Assembly (NCBI RefSeq): GCF_028554725.1
Contig: NC_071667.1
Span: 48,291,501 to 48,355,500 of the forward strand
Direction of reading: 5' to 3'
Source: Zeugodacus cucurbitae
Taxonomy: Eukaryota > Arthropoda > Insecta > Diptera > Tephritidae
Length of the DNA stretch: 64,000 nt
Under the pieces are notes generated by a model. It saw only the letters and a program-made list of their open reading frames with translations, had not been told where the DNA came from and did no database searches. Below, in pieces: positions 13,204 through 26,262 of this stretch (position 1 is its first letter; each line of letters begins with the position of its first letter). Both the position numbers and the translations under genes were made by a program.

Positions 13204-14094
13204 TTATTCAAAAATACTAGGGGTGAAATGTAAAGTATCTATAAGGTCAACTTGGCTTCCGCCGTTTTCCAATAGAAGTCTCTAGGGTCAAGCACTGGTC
13301 GATTAAATCGATTTTTTTTTTATATCGATCTTGGACATTTGTGTCAACATTAACCCAACACAATATTTGTAGAGATCTGTTTGCATCCCAAACTTATTCT
13401 CAACTCAAATGTCACTTTTTGAGCCGAATTCTCGACATTTGCGGGAAATTTTGCCTTTCTTTTTTAATTCCAAGTAACATCGATATTTGTAACCGTTTTT
13501 AAACAAAAAAAAACTTAAAAAAAAACGGAAGCAAAGTTGTAGACCTAATATTTTTACTTAATTCATTGTTGAACCTATACATCACATTCTCCAACACCGA
13601 AATCAATAAAGAGATTTTTTGAAAAATTGTTATGTAAGTGTATTTCATAAAGGTGAAATAGCTGAACAAGTAATATGCTGTCGATTTGGATTTTTCAACA
13701 TTAATTATAATATCAATCATTATAATAAGCAATCAGTGTAAAAATGTATCTGATTATTCTTAAATTGGTGACGCATATATTTATGTAAAAGAAGTACCTT
13801 AAAAAGTACATATGTATGTATATTCCAGAAAAAAGTGAAGAGGAATCCATAACTTTTCACTTAATCACATTGGCTAATAAACCGATGAATGCGAATGTAA
13901 AAGGGCCGACCAGCACAGCTAACACATTGACACACCATTCTCAAAAATATTAAAAATACCACCCACGTGCAACTTGGCACAAGAAAAAGAAGCATCAACT
14001 GACAACGAAGATCTAATAAAATGAAAAATTTTGAAAATTCAATTTGTGTTCATGTACGTGCTAAAATGATTTGACCGTTCAAAGTTCATGTTAT

Positions 14095-14270
14095 ACTCCC
14101 CCAACTTGTTGCAGAGTATGATGGTCATAACGGTTGTTTGCAACATCTAAAACGAGTTAGATATATGTATATATCAAATTATCAAACACCATGAAGATTT
14201 TTTGCCAGCGAAATCGGTTTCCAACCACACCTACTTCACACATAACATAAGTTTGGATATATATATCTAT
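14095..14270 (+). mobile_element. HINE-like fragment, copy A3
   Basis: A short decayed piece. It has a diverged TATACTCCCCCAACTTGTTGC start, then the 'cataacggttgtttg' segment and the 'gagttagatatatg' segment shared with the other copies. It loses alignment after the 'tccaaccacacctacttc' segment. The minisatellite is missing. Confidence 0.6.
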
Positions 14271-16985
14271 GTCTTCTGACGCATATGCAATTGTATTGTA
14301 TTGGGGTGTATTGTGTCGTGCTATGGTTGAGAAATTCCCCTTTTCGGATAAACAAACCTTCTATTTGTCATCTATTCCGTTTCTATAAACAACTAATTAT
14401 TATATACATTCATATTTGAAATTATTTATAAGCTAATAAATATTGATGTCAATAAGTATTTGCACAAAGATTTAACGATATTGCTTATGCGCTTCGATAG
14501 CTGAAAAGTGAATAATAAATGGGCAGGGCTAGCTTAATCAAACAAAAACGGCTGTGAGTGCCAAAATGTTTGAGAGTTTTACCACTTTAGTCGTCACATT
14601 CACTATGATGCTATTCAAAATTGAAAGTAAACAATGATTTTAATTATCTGCAAATGGTGGAAGTAAAGTCTTGTATACACATCTCTTGATAGACATCTCG
14701 AACTAAACGCTTTAAAGATTAAAAATAAACAAATTCTTATTAGAAAAGTTGGTTTTTGTTAAATACAAATCAAACAACAATAGAATGACAAGAGAATTAA
14801 AGCTCAGCTATGCCAACTTTAGCCTTTTTCTGCAATTAATTTTTTAGTATTTTTGCATAGAAATAAAATATACATGTACACTTCATAGAATACACATAGG
14901 ATTTAAGCCTTATACAAGCTAAGTTAGACCCTGCACAAGATCAACAGAAATGTTCTAAATCTGATGTGAATAGTTTCCACACATGTATTAACATAATTTC
15001 TTTAATATTATTATATAAACTACAGGGGTGAGCTTGATTTAAAATTTGCTAAGTTTTACCATCTGGTCGGTAGGATATCCATATTCAATCAAAAACAAGC
15101 TGTTTATATATAATCAAGTACTAAAGGCAATTTGGGCCTATGGAGCTCAACTATGGGGTTGCTCAAGTCAAAGCTGTGAGAATTGAGAATTGAATTGTAT
15201 TTATTCATTGTATTCTAAGTACAATTGTAATCAAAAAAAATAAAAATTGAAAAATTATACACCAGAACATTAATAATAGCAATTGTATACTTTCATGTGT
15301 AATATTTGGTTACAGTTCTGAAATATGTATGGGTCTTTTGACATTTTACGGCAGGAACAATTCTATTGCGATTAGTATTAAATATTAAATTCATTACTAT
15401 CAAAAAGTTCCAATGAACATTTCCTATACGATAATTCAATATTAAAATTTACGTACTCCAGGCAGAGCAAATAGCATTCCTGTTACAATTTCATTGATAC
15501 TATATTTTATCACAATGTCATATTAATTTTTGTAGCATGTACTCATACTTATTTGGCCTAAACTTATTCCCTTAAATGTTTAATAAGTAGTATATAAGTA
15601 GACTATATAAGTATATGTATATATAAATTCAATCAAGCTTTCAATCTCGAAAGTATTTAATATTGTTTTAAAAAGGCGCATTAAACAGCTGGAGTGTCTG
15701 AAACACAGAGCGCTTTAAAGGATACCTAAGTATACCACCATTCTAATGAACTTTCTGCTTCTTCATTGAGTGCAGCATTGTTATTCTTAATACTCTAAAT
15801 CATCTTCTGACAATGCCTCTTCTTACAGCGTACTTATTTACAACAGCAACACTTAATATATGCAGATGCACAGGTGTTGTGAACATATCAGTCAATTTGA
15901 CTTTTTATGTGCTCATAAAGTGGCATGACTAATAAACGCTTCTAAAGGCAGCATAAAGCCCAAATCTCTACTTAAACATTTTCTACAAATTAATTTAAAA
16001 TTGTATAGAGGAGATGAAATCTGTAACTTTAGTATGTCGAGCTTAAATGACAACGCATATTTTGAAGAAGAAGATAAAAATATATATGAATATTTATTAG
16101 AAGTAAGTAAAATGAATTCCATTTATATTCGAATAATAATTAAGATTTAATGACTTTCGAAAAGTACTCCTGTTAGTAAAATTCAAATATTCTTCTCTTA
16201 TATAATAAAAATTCAAACTTATGTTATGTCATTTGCAAACTTATTTGCAATTTTTCTGGCCTATGTAATATTGACATTTACCTAATCTTTTTATAGTATT
16301 AATTAATAAAAATTTATTTGTAATATTTTCTGCAACTATACCAATAAACTATTCAGCCTTTGTATTATTAGCACATTGCACATGTGAAAAAATATTTAAA
16401 GAAATTATTAGACGCACATTTTATTTTCTTCTTTCCTGTAACAAAATCTTGAAATAGATTGAAAGACAATAATAATGGTCGATAAATTGCACTAACGAAT
16501 GGACGATGCCACATAAAAATTAATATGCAATTGTACCACTAAGTACAAATATCAGATCCTTAGTATGAGTATCGATATGACATACATGCAGTCTTATTCT
16601 AGAAATATTCATATTAATAGAAAATTTACCAGTAAATTCATAAATAATAAAAAAATTTCCATATCTAGTATGATGCCAGTTTGGAGTTGATTACGTCTGT
16701 TGAAGTAGTTCGAATTAATCATTATTCAGATAGTAATCAAAGATTTGTTCTAGTTTTACTAATTCCTGGCATACAACAAATTTATAATAAATACCAGGGA
16801 AAGAACAAACTTGAGATCGGCCAAAGCTACGTGTACTTCCATTGAATACCGTTTTAAAACCTATCAGTTCTTTCTTTACAATATACTCGTATAATTCAAG
16901 CATTTCTAAACATATGGAGGCAAAGTTGAGCTCAACTTGTGTTGGTGTAACAAATATAGATCTGATATACAAATATATACGAAAT
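14271..16985. other. AT-rich gene-poor region
   Basis: No gene was recognised. The 108-residue minus-strand frame at 16715-17041 has no motif I know. It overlaps the diverged exon copy and may only reflect shared sequence. Confidence 0.45.
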
Positions 16986-17014
16986 CCCTTAATGTCTCTT
17001 ACCGAGAAGCCAAA

Positions 17015-17258
17015 TCCAGAATGCAAATTCATCAAAAGCATTCACCCACAAATTAATGAAAAAACCAAATGTGAAACAAATAAACCGAGATTCACATACT
17101 GTAATTATATGTTTGCCTACATACTATGGTACTAATATCCTCGACTCAAGCATAATAACGAAGGAAGGGAATTCGAGGTTAGTAATGGTGGCAGAGATGG
17201 AGACGGATCGGATACCATCAGTGCCAACGAAAATACTAATACATTTTTCTTTGGTAGC
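17015..17258 (+). pseudogene. Diverged duplicate of receptor exon 1 region (cryptic alternative exon or pseudo-exon)
   Basis: The sequence aligns with 43247-43510 in the same orientation. Matching landmarks include AAATTCATCAAAAG, TCACCCACA, CCAAATGT, GAGATTCA, CTCGACTCA, GCCAA(T/C)GAAAATACT and a closing GTAAGT. The base equivalent to the receptor ATG (43362) is ATC here. However, an upstream ATG at 17056 opens a 67-codon frame that reads through and reaches a donor GT at 17259, leaving two bases (GC) exactly as real exon 1 does at 43651. Joined to the exon at 49192, the frame would stay open. Against function, several indels shift the frame relative to exon 1, the predicted peptide has no N-glycosylation sequon (exon 1 has four), and no promoter is evident. 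It lies upstream of the promoter candidate at 25.4 kb, so use would need another start site. Confidence 0.6.
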
Positions 17259-17262
17259 GTAA

Positions 17263-18812
17263 GTTAATTATTCTCACCCCTTTAACACCATATCAGACTT
17301 TGGCACACCGAATAGCATTAAATCGATTTCAATGCAGTATTAATTGCATTGTGATCACGACGGAGCAATTTATTAATAGATGTTGGTAAATATTATCTAA
17401 TATCTTTGTATACAACTCTGTCTAGCTGAAATAATAAATTTGTGTAAAAAATAACAATAAAAATAATTATTACTTATAAGGAGAAAAAATATAGATATGA
17501 CGTGTGAGTAAATTTGTATGTTAAGAATAATATTGAGTTTAATTGTTGTTGGTTTATAATTTTTAAAATTTAAAACCTATAGGAGCTGGTTGAATTAAAG
17601 GTAAATATATTTCTAACTTAGTCACTGTGGAAATAATTTAAGAGGACTACTTGATGATTTGTGACGTAAAATTATACAATCTCTTCTCTTAAATCTATCT
17701 TGCCTTTTCACAAGTTAATCCAAAACCAAAAAGTCACAAAACCAATCTGATTTGCTCATTGTGTATGTGAGGATATTATTCAATGTTGTCATTTCAAATT
17801 AAATTTGTCTCGCTGGTTTTTCTGTTAACCCAATTTACATTGAAGCACATGTAACAAAGTTGTCTAGTTCCATTACACAAAGGTATTTGAGGTTATGTAC
17901 GCACATGTAAACATAACCGCAGACATGGAAACCGTTTAAGGCTTCCAAAGACAAAAAGTCAAAAAACTTGAAAGGCTTTTAACTCATCCTTATGCTTGCA
18001 GATGCATGGTTATGTTCTGACACACACGTCATTTCTTTGGCTTGAAGATAAATTTAATATTTTCCAATTTTTAAATTCGGTATTCTGAAAATGTCTACCC
18101 AACTTGAAAGGTGTTTTTCGATGTTTAATTTCTTTAAATTTCCCAAAATACTTAATTCCTGGATTATAATGCATGTTGATAAGTGTTAATATACAACAGC
18201 TACACCCGTAAAGCAAATATCAAAATTTACAAAGTCATTTATTAACTGACTCTCGTATATGATGCTCATTATTAAATAATTCCCTTCCGTTTAGTTGGAA
18301 AATATCAATACCGTGCATAATATAGCCACAATCTTTGGGAATTAAAACTCTCCAACAACAAACTAGCCTCTAACGGATATATGTATATACAAGCAACACA
18401 CTTTTTGCGACATAATAGCTGCAATTAGAATGCTCATTTGCGAGAGTACTTGTTGTCAGACATAGTCCTTAGAGAAATCAATTAACCAAATTGCACAATA
18501 TTACATACCTATAGATCCAGCGTGGAGTTACAGTTATACAAATATTTCCTCAGATGCACTTTAAGCAGTTGACAGCATTACCAATACAAAAGATTATTTT
18601 CATACGTGACTAACGTATGCATTCACAAGTGAACTGGATATCATTTAAATAAAGTGGTCGTTAAAATGCAATTACGTGGGCGGTGCATGGCGTATGCGTA
18701 ATGTTATGCATAATATGCATCTCCTTTATTTTAATTGATTGTTATTCACTTGTTATCAAGGGCTGTATGTATATATAAATTTTAATATTCTTGCAATATG
18801 TTCCACAGACTG
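17263..18812. other. AT-rich gene-poor region
   Basis: Nothing was recognised beyond ordinary AT-rich sequence. Confidence 0.45.
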
Positions 18813-18814
18813 TA

Positions 18815-19335
18815 CTAGTTTTTTTCATATAACGGTTGTTTGTTCCACCGTAAACTTAACCAGTTAGATATTGAGTTATATATACCAAAGAGATCAGAAT
18901 AACGAGTATATTTGACATCGCCCATTTTCGGGTCAAAAACCATATCTCAGAAACTTTCAACCAATTTAAATGAAATTGGGTATATTAAATATTTTTTGAC
19001 ATCCTGATATTACTGTTTGAAAATGGTCGAAATACGTTCACAGCCACTCCTATTTCATACATAATAATATTTTGATTTACATCTTATTCGAAGACTTTAT
19101 AATTTTACATAGGAACAAATGAAGCGGAGTAAAACATTACACAAAAACCGTATTTGAGGTGTAGCATCACTTGCGTTAAAATTGACGAAATCGGACTATA
19201 ACTTTTCAAAGCCCCAGATAACGAACACGATGAACTCAATACCTAAGTGGAATTTTTTACCGAAATTATCGGCAAATCTATCAGATATTTTAATGTAATT
19301 AATATGGAATCATTTTTTTCTAATAAGCCCTAAGT
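18815..19335 (+). mobile_element. HINE-like element, copy A4 (degenerate)
   Basis: The order of shared blocks is kept: the 'cataacggttgtttg' segment, 'atataccaaagagatca', then the 'aaaaccatatctcag' segment and the 'gaaatcggactataactt' segment near the distal end. The minisatellite is deleted and neither terminal hairpin nor tail is visible. Confidence 0.65.
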
Positions 19336-22300
19336 CTTATTTACCACAGTTTCCGAGTTGCACTCCACTACTTGTGTTGTGTCGTGAAATACATATATTC
19401 AAAATCTGGTGTGTGTATTCTCTAAATCCCTACGTCTAAGTTTAATTTTTGAGAATCAGGACATTAATGTATGCGGGTTTCCATTCAAAATCTCGACACT
19501 TTAATATTTTATTTAAATTCATTTTATTTATTATTACTTATATATATTTACTTATTCGTACTCACGTGACTGCTTTTCATAAACTTCGCTTAACGACTAA
19601 CCGCTTTCAGACTATTACAAATGGATGAGCAATAGGGATCATCCAAAAAGGACCGTTACAATGAGGGTCTCTGATGGACGCTTCGTTGACTTATTGATTA
19701 ATGCCAAGTACTCTAAATTACTAGTATTTTATCTACGAAGCGTAATATAAACATACCATTATATTATTATATGTATTTAAAATAAATACATCTTCTATTC
19801 AGAATACAAGTTATATTAAAATTTTAATAAAGTTGTTAACATACCTATGGATACACTTCGCTGCTCTGCACAAAGGCCTAATCTCTTTTATAACTTTACT
19901 TTCACTTCATATCATCCGTAAGTTTATCTATCATCATTTTGTCACATCAGCGAATAAGAAATATGACAGTTTTCTTAAGGCAAAAGAATTCTTGAACTTA
20001 TATACTTAAGTGCGTGTGTATGTATATGGTTAACTGAAATATTTTGTCTAGCAGTCATGCATTGTTAACACAAGCTACAGAAGACTTACAGAAGGAGCTT
20101 AAGGTAGACACAATTTTGTTACATTTTTCCTATATATACATTCATACAATCTACGTTATATTTCAGTAGTGAGGTATAAGGAATAATGTGACAACATTTT
20201 AAAGCAGCGTGAAATGCCAGATGTCGTTATTTTGAGCGCTTAACTGAGAAATACATATACTCGAAAGTTTACAAGGTTAAATCTCTACCATGATAAGAAA
20301 GGCTTCCAGGTTCATGCTACATTCAAATATGCATTTAACATTGACTGACCATATTGTTAGTGACCAACTGTTGATTCGCATATAAAAAATTTAAAACCGC
20401 CACAAATTTATGTTATTATTAGTACAAAGCTCAAACATATCAATTAACAAAGTAGATTAAGATATAAATTGAAACATCACATTTGCTGTTCAATCGTACC
20501 CAATTTAGCTAAAACACTTTGCACTTTTGGAAAAAATAATATACACAATTTTAGTTCAAATGCGATAATATTGACACGAAAATGCGATGTGAACAATTTT
20601 TTTGTGTTGCTTAACCGTTAATTCGGTGACATATTATATTAGAAGTGATATCTAAGTTGAGCTCATGTTGCTCTCGGTTGATTTCATACCTATCTTGCTT
20701 TGTATGCAAGGCAAATAAATTCACATTGTTTTGAATAGAGGCTTAACACGCGTAGGCAAGGACAATAGAAGATATCACAACAAAGGAACCACTGTCTAGT
20801 ACTGATGGAAATATAGTGCACAATTTGGATGTTAAAGAGGTAGTAAATAACACGTTTAAAGCTGATTGCAAAAAGATAAGTGGGAGAGGTCTCCATTCAT
20901 TTGTTTTCATTACTGTTAAAGTCATCATCTTTGTATTCATTAGTATTTGCTTGTATTTATTTTGAATACAAAATTTTATAAATTCTTTCGCTTTTTTCAA
21001 CATTTTACTCGGCAAATTCATTACAAATTCCGAATGGCAAGCACACTAAACCAACCACGTTTTTCACATTTGCGACATTTTATTTCAGCCCTGTCGATAC
21101 ATTTTGATGTCAGGCATTTTACTTATCTCGCAATTTGTTGCACAGACTGAAATAGTCAGATCATACTGGCGAGTTGTATTTGTGAATCATCGTGGAGAGG
21201 GGGATTTGAGGTAGATATCTTTTATGAGAAGACTCCTCCTGTAATTGATCTCAGCCTTCATATACTGCATATAATGTTGTTCTTTATTTTAGTGGACGTT
21301 ATACCGAATAGCTATGCACTTTCTGTTAACTCCAACATACCACAATTACTTAGATAAGATATAACTCAGAAACTTAGCTTATTGGCATCCGATATTCCTT
21401 TCTTGAAATACAACAATTTTATAGATCTTCATATATAAAGAGGTCAAGCAAATAAATAATCCTTTCGCCGCATCACTTCATTCAAATAGCTTCTTTTGTA
21501 AAATGAACAATAAATAATGTCAAATGCTTTGTGGGAAAAATTTGTTCTGAATTTCACACATTGAACAAGCTGAATGGAAATGCCTTTGTATTGCTAAGAT
21601 ATCAACCCAACATCACATTTGTCAATATGTGTGAGCAAAGAAGCGATATTTGAGTGTAACTGAATTGAGCTAATAATGTCACTACTAGCTTTCCCACTGA
21701 CGTACATACTATGTACAGTTCAATTCAAAATATCAAGTCCTTTTGAATAGACACTTAACAAGTGACATTTTGTAGACTTCAAAAAGTGAATGATTTTGTA
21801 GAATAGTAGAATATCCAATCAGAATAAAATATAGGTTGTAAAGGGATAGTAGAGAGTGATTATGATAGATTGTGGATATGAAGGTGTTTTTCCCCCTCTT
21901 CTTCGTCATCCGTATTTAAACTAGTTTTATTTTGCTAACAATATTTATTCAATATAGGCGTTGTGCCTCCGCATTTTAATTTACAAAAATATATTTTCTT
22001 CCCATCATACACACAAAAAATATTTACTAGCTCAATTACTTTTAATTTGCACACACATGAATAATTCGGAGCTGACAATAGATACTAACATTTTTAAAAT
22101 AAATATTATCAATGGTATTACGTGGTCAATATTCGAGGATATGTTTCTATACTTATTTATTTAGTTTTATTAACTTTTCTAAACATTAAACTAAACCAAT
22201 TTTTCAGAGAGAGAGAACATTTATTGTCAAAAAAAAATATAAGATACATCTATTTACATAAAATAAAAATGAGCGCAATGAAAGAAATAGATGTAAGAAA

Positions 22301-22878
22301 ATAACTAGGTTATATACTGGTATGAGCACGAGAGGAACCTTAAATAATATTGATTTTAGATTTTCGTATTTAAAAATTTTATAAGAGAAGTTAAATTGGC
22401 TAATTTATTTTTCCTTGAATCCAATTAATGCACAACAAATAAAAATTATTATGGCATTTTTTTAAAGGAACGGACGCTAAGCGTATTAATACTTAAGTAA
22501 GAAGTGTTGGGGTGCAGAAAGTGAAATTATATACCGTTTTAATTTCATTATTCCCATTAGCAACTTAATGGATATTCGTGTCAATGTGCCCTACTCAAAT
22601 AATGTTTAAACTTTATAGATACACCAACATGAGCATATCACTGTTGTCACACGATCCTCTTTTACCACTAAGCCGTCCTAAGCGTTGGCATGATGTCATT
22701 AACGCTGAGGTTAATCAAGCGTTTATTTGAGACTTTAAAATTGCTTTTACTTTTTATAATTAAAATGAAATTTAATATATTCCATTGCATTATGTCACCT
22801 CGCAATTTAACCCAAAACTCTGCGATAATTATCATTTGTAAGCCTTATCTATATAGATTTAGTAAAACTCATATTAAA
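19336..22878. other. AT-rich gene-poor region
   Basis: No gene, RNA gene or element was recognised. The open frames are short and without motifs. Confidence 0.45.
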
Positions 22879-22879
22879 C

Positions 22880-23035
22880 ATGTAGGGAAAGGCTAACCGA
22901 ACATTATATACTCTCGCAATTTATTTATATTATTTTTATAAGATAACACACAATTTGACCCACACATTTGTATAGTATATGGAGTCTGACGTAATTCTTG
23001 GACCAATTTCAACTATTTTTGCCACTAAACTACAT
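22880..23035 (-). mobile_element. HINE-like 3'-end fragment, copy A5
   Basis: The distal end of the family is present: a 'gggaaaggctaaccgaac' segment in which half of the stem-loop is deleted, followed by TATACTCTCGCAATTTATT. It contains about 150 bases of the element and then fades out. Confidence 0.65.
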
Positions 23036-25393
23036 AATTAAACTACATTATTATTTATTTAAAATACAACTTAGGGTACATAGCACCATATATAGCAATT
23101 CAAGAAAAATTATCATAAAAAATGCAAAGAGTAACAGATTTTATTACACTTTCTAACCTTTTTTTATATGTCGACACACAAGTTACTTTGATACTATTTG
23201 ATACCCAAAACATGTGCGCGCATAAATTTGCTTACGGCACCTAATCATATTTTAGGAAAAGGCACCAGTTTCTTTGGTAAATTTGCTTCTAGATTTACAA
23301 CTTCTTTGTTGGTTGGCTTTATTTGTTGTTACTTGTAAAATATTAGTATTTTTAATAAGCCGTATCAAATACCTAAAATATGCTTGTGTGTATATATATT
23401 ATTTAAATATTAATATCCGTTCCAAACAACCATACAGCTTAGATTTAAGAGTCAGTCTCGTGCTCATACTGAGTTACGATTTATTTAAAATTATTGAAAT
23501 GGTTAATTAAAAAGTGATTGTCGTTGTGCCGTACTGTTTGAGATCTTACCTAAATAAGACAGTTTAATCTCACGAAGAGCACCAATATTACAGCCATCAA
23601 AGAAGGGCGCTAACTGAGAAGTCTTCCCCAGAGTGTTAATCAAATCAAGTTACGTTGTGGAAGTCCGTGCATATGAATTTAGAGTTCCCAACTCACGCCA
23701 TAACTCATTACCTTAAGGACTTGGATTTTTATCTGACGAGATAATGAATCTAAAATATGCAGACTTGTGGGATTTTAAATTGATACTATGTAATTGATAC
23801 AAGACCACAAACAAAAAAAGTGAAAGTGATAATTTTGTGTTTAATAATAAACAGTGTTATCGGTATAAAAAATTAAGTACTTTGATATAATTATAAATAT
23901 AATTTGTCATTTGTGGTTAATATTTATTAATACTATTACCTTAAACAAGAAAGATTACATTATTCTATGAAAAATTAAAAAAATATAAATTGCTCACTGT
24001 TACGTTTCGTTTTCTGGTGACATTATATTTACCTGCCTCACTCAAAGTGGTATAGAAATAAAGAAGAATGAAAATTTATACACCTTTGCTGTGATTTGTT
24101 GCTGAATTAAATACATAATATGCATATGTAAAATCCTTATACCGCCGAAAGTACTCCGTCATATATAGGCAATTCGAGAATATTCCATATATGGTACTTA
24201 TGGGATGTAATGAGGATTATCATTAAGAAACTACATAAAACCAGCTGTTGCAGAGTTTTTATTTATGAAACGGTGGGCATTAAGTAGACAAGGAGTATAC
24301 TTGTAATATTGCTCTAGAGTGCAAAGAGAAAGTACAGAGTTAAGAGAACTATTTAAAGCAATGGATGCTAAAATTGAGTGTTATATTCAGAGTAGCCACA
24401 CTGAGTGAGATTTTATATGACTTCCACATCTACTCACAAACAGTGGTTGCTTTCGCTCAAAAATTCTAATGAGAACAAGTAAAAATAATGATAAAGAGAG
24501 TGCCACTGAAAGAGAATCCCGATAGAAAGCAACGTTTGTATTGAGTACAATTTGTAGACTTATTTAATATAAAGTTAAAGAGACCTATAGTAACTAAAAT
24601 ATACTCGAAGTAACTTACAATTTGTGTTATTTAAAATTTAATACTATTGAACCACCTTCAAAGAAGAAACAATTACTAGAAACAAAGATTTTATTAAATA
24701 ATTAAAAGGAATGGACAACTATTTAAATTAAAACGAAAGGCAAATCAAATTAAGTTGCCAGAACTGAACTTACCAAACATGTAGTAGTACGTCGCTTCAA
24801 TAGGAAGACAATTATCCAAGTAAGAAACAAGAGTTTACTGCAGAATCTCATTTCCAAACCAGTCATTTAATCGAAAGAACATTTTTATGTTTTAAAGCTT
24901 ATCGCATTAAATTGCCCGTTATAGTCGGTCATATGCACATTTCTGCAAAAACTGTTGCGTAAATTAGTTAATTCCCAATCATAATAATAATAATAAATTA
25001 TTATAAGAATTTCAAGACAGTATCAGGTCATTCTTTACCATGAAAAATTACGTCGACTATGGTACAAATAGGTATCAAATAGTTAATATGTTTGAGTATT
25101 AAGAATGCTCAATATGTTTCAGCTCTGTGCAGTGAGAGAACGCTCAAGAAATAATTCTTGTATTAATTAAATATCTCAAGAGGAGAGCAATAAAACGTAC
25201 TCACAACACAGCAAATCACTTTCAATTTCTATCACTAACACCAACACATTTTCATGAATTTTGCTACTTTTACAGAAGTGCCTTTTTCCACTACTTAGTA
25301 GTAGAATCAGTGCGTTGACTCCTACGTCGGCAGAAGCAATATTTCCACATTCGCCATGGTGTGCCAAAGTCAGAGGCGCTTCGATGGCGACGA
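23036..25393. other. AT-rich region with dispersed repeat C (copy 2)
   Basis: Positions about 24262-24385 match the minus strand of 5605-5715 (AAACGGTGGGCAT, TTGTAATAT and AGTTAAGAGAACT in order). The rest shows no gene. The last 100 bases (25310-25393) are noticeably richer in GC and lead into the promoter candidate. Confidence 0.45.
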
Positions 25394-25429
25394 TTCAGTA
25401 CGTCGGGATACCTTTAGCGCTGCGGTTGT
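25394..25429 (+). promoter_or_regulatory. Candidate TATA-less core promoter (Inr + DPE)
   Basis: TTCAGTA at 25394-25400 resembles the fly initiator TCAKTY with the A at 25397 as +1. GGTTGT falls at +28 to +33 (25424-25429), the exact DPE spacing, and fits the RGWYVT consensus. A partial motif-ten match (AGCGC at +20 to +24) lies between them. No TATA box sits about 30 bases upstream. The site is in a local GC peak and faces the receptor gene 18 kb downstream, so it could be its start site. The link to the receptor is inference. Confidence 0.45.
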
Positions 25430-26262
25430 GAAGAAGGTAGTAGTCGGTGGAAAACCCTTCCGTTAGTTAAAGGAATTCTCAAATGCTGTATATTGAAGCA
25501 TTATATTAAGGCAAAGCAAGAGTTTGTGTTCAGTAAAAAATTAATATTCAACTCTTGTGTTGAAAATTAAAAAAAAAATATTTTTTTCACACCTGATGAA
25601 TATAAAAAATTACATATACAAGAGCTATAAAGTGTAACAAAATCACCGTTAAACAGCAATGATTTAAAAAAGTTAAAATAATTTAACTGTGCTTAATGTG
25701 AGAAAAATAAGTGTTTGTATTTTTAGTGGAAAATAAATTTGTTTATCTACGTTGGGAAATGAAATTAGCAATGTTGAAGAAGTGAATTGTTGTTTATAAG
25801 CACTTGGTGTTTACATTTTAATGAATATCTAGCATGGAAAAACACAAACAAATTAAAGAAATTTTAAACAAAAATAATAATTTGAGGAATAAATAAATAA
25901 ATGTGAAGAAAAATGTAACATTTAAAAAAATAATGTTTAAATATTTAAAGAGCAAACAAAATAAAAAATCAAATAATTTTAAACAATAAAAAACAATTAT
26001 TGAAAAATTGGCGTGCAACCCACTAAACAGTTCACCTGTGAACAGTTCTAAAAAAACTCAAATCCCTAAATTTATTAAAAATAAAACTACATTTCGTTCA
26101 TTACAGTGAGAGGACCAAAATAATGAAATAAATATACAAATACATTTTTAGAAAAGTGAAAAGTTGCTTCTTCATGTCATCGTACGATTGCCAAGGTTAA
26201 GTGCTGTGAAGTGTTGCTGTCAACAGCTTTACTGGATTAAGGAAAATATTCTGCAGTTTCGG
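25397..26262 (+). other. Possible non-coding 5' UTR exon
   Basis: Downstream of the Inr/DPE candidate the sequence is A-rich with many stops, like long fly 5' UTRs. A weak donor-like GTAGGT occurs at 26263. No acceptor within the next kilobases is convincing except the one at 42994-42995 just ahead of the receptor start codon. Exon limits are a guess. Confidence 0.25.

Larger units (their letters stand above)
7436..14090. other. AT-rich gene-poor region
   Basis: About 6.6 kb was read on both strands without finding a gene, transposase or RNA gene. Open frames are 60-77 codons, lysine/isoleucine/phenylalanine-rich and without motifs. Small tandem repeats at 12909-12922 and 13174-13203 are listed separately. 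Confidence 0.5.

Noticed and set aside
16715..17041. 108-residue minus-strand frame
   Set aside because: No recognisable motif. It overlaps the duplicated exon region, and the counterpart at 43087-43284 is also open on the minus strand, so shared sequence explains the openness. Not excluded, but unsupported.
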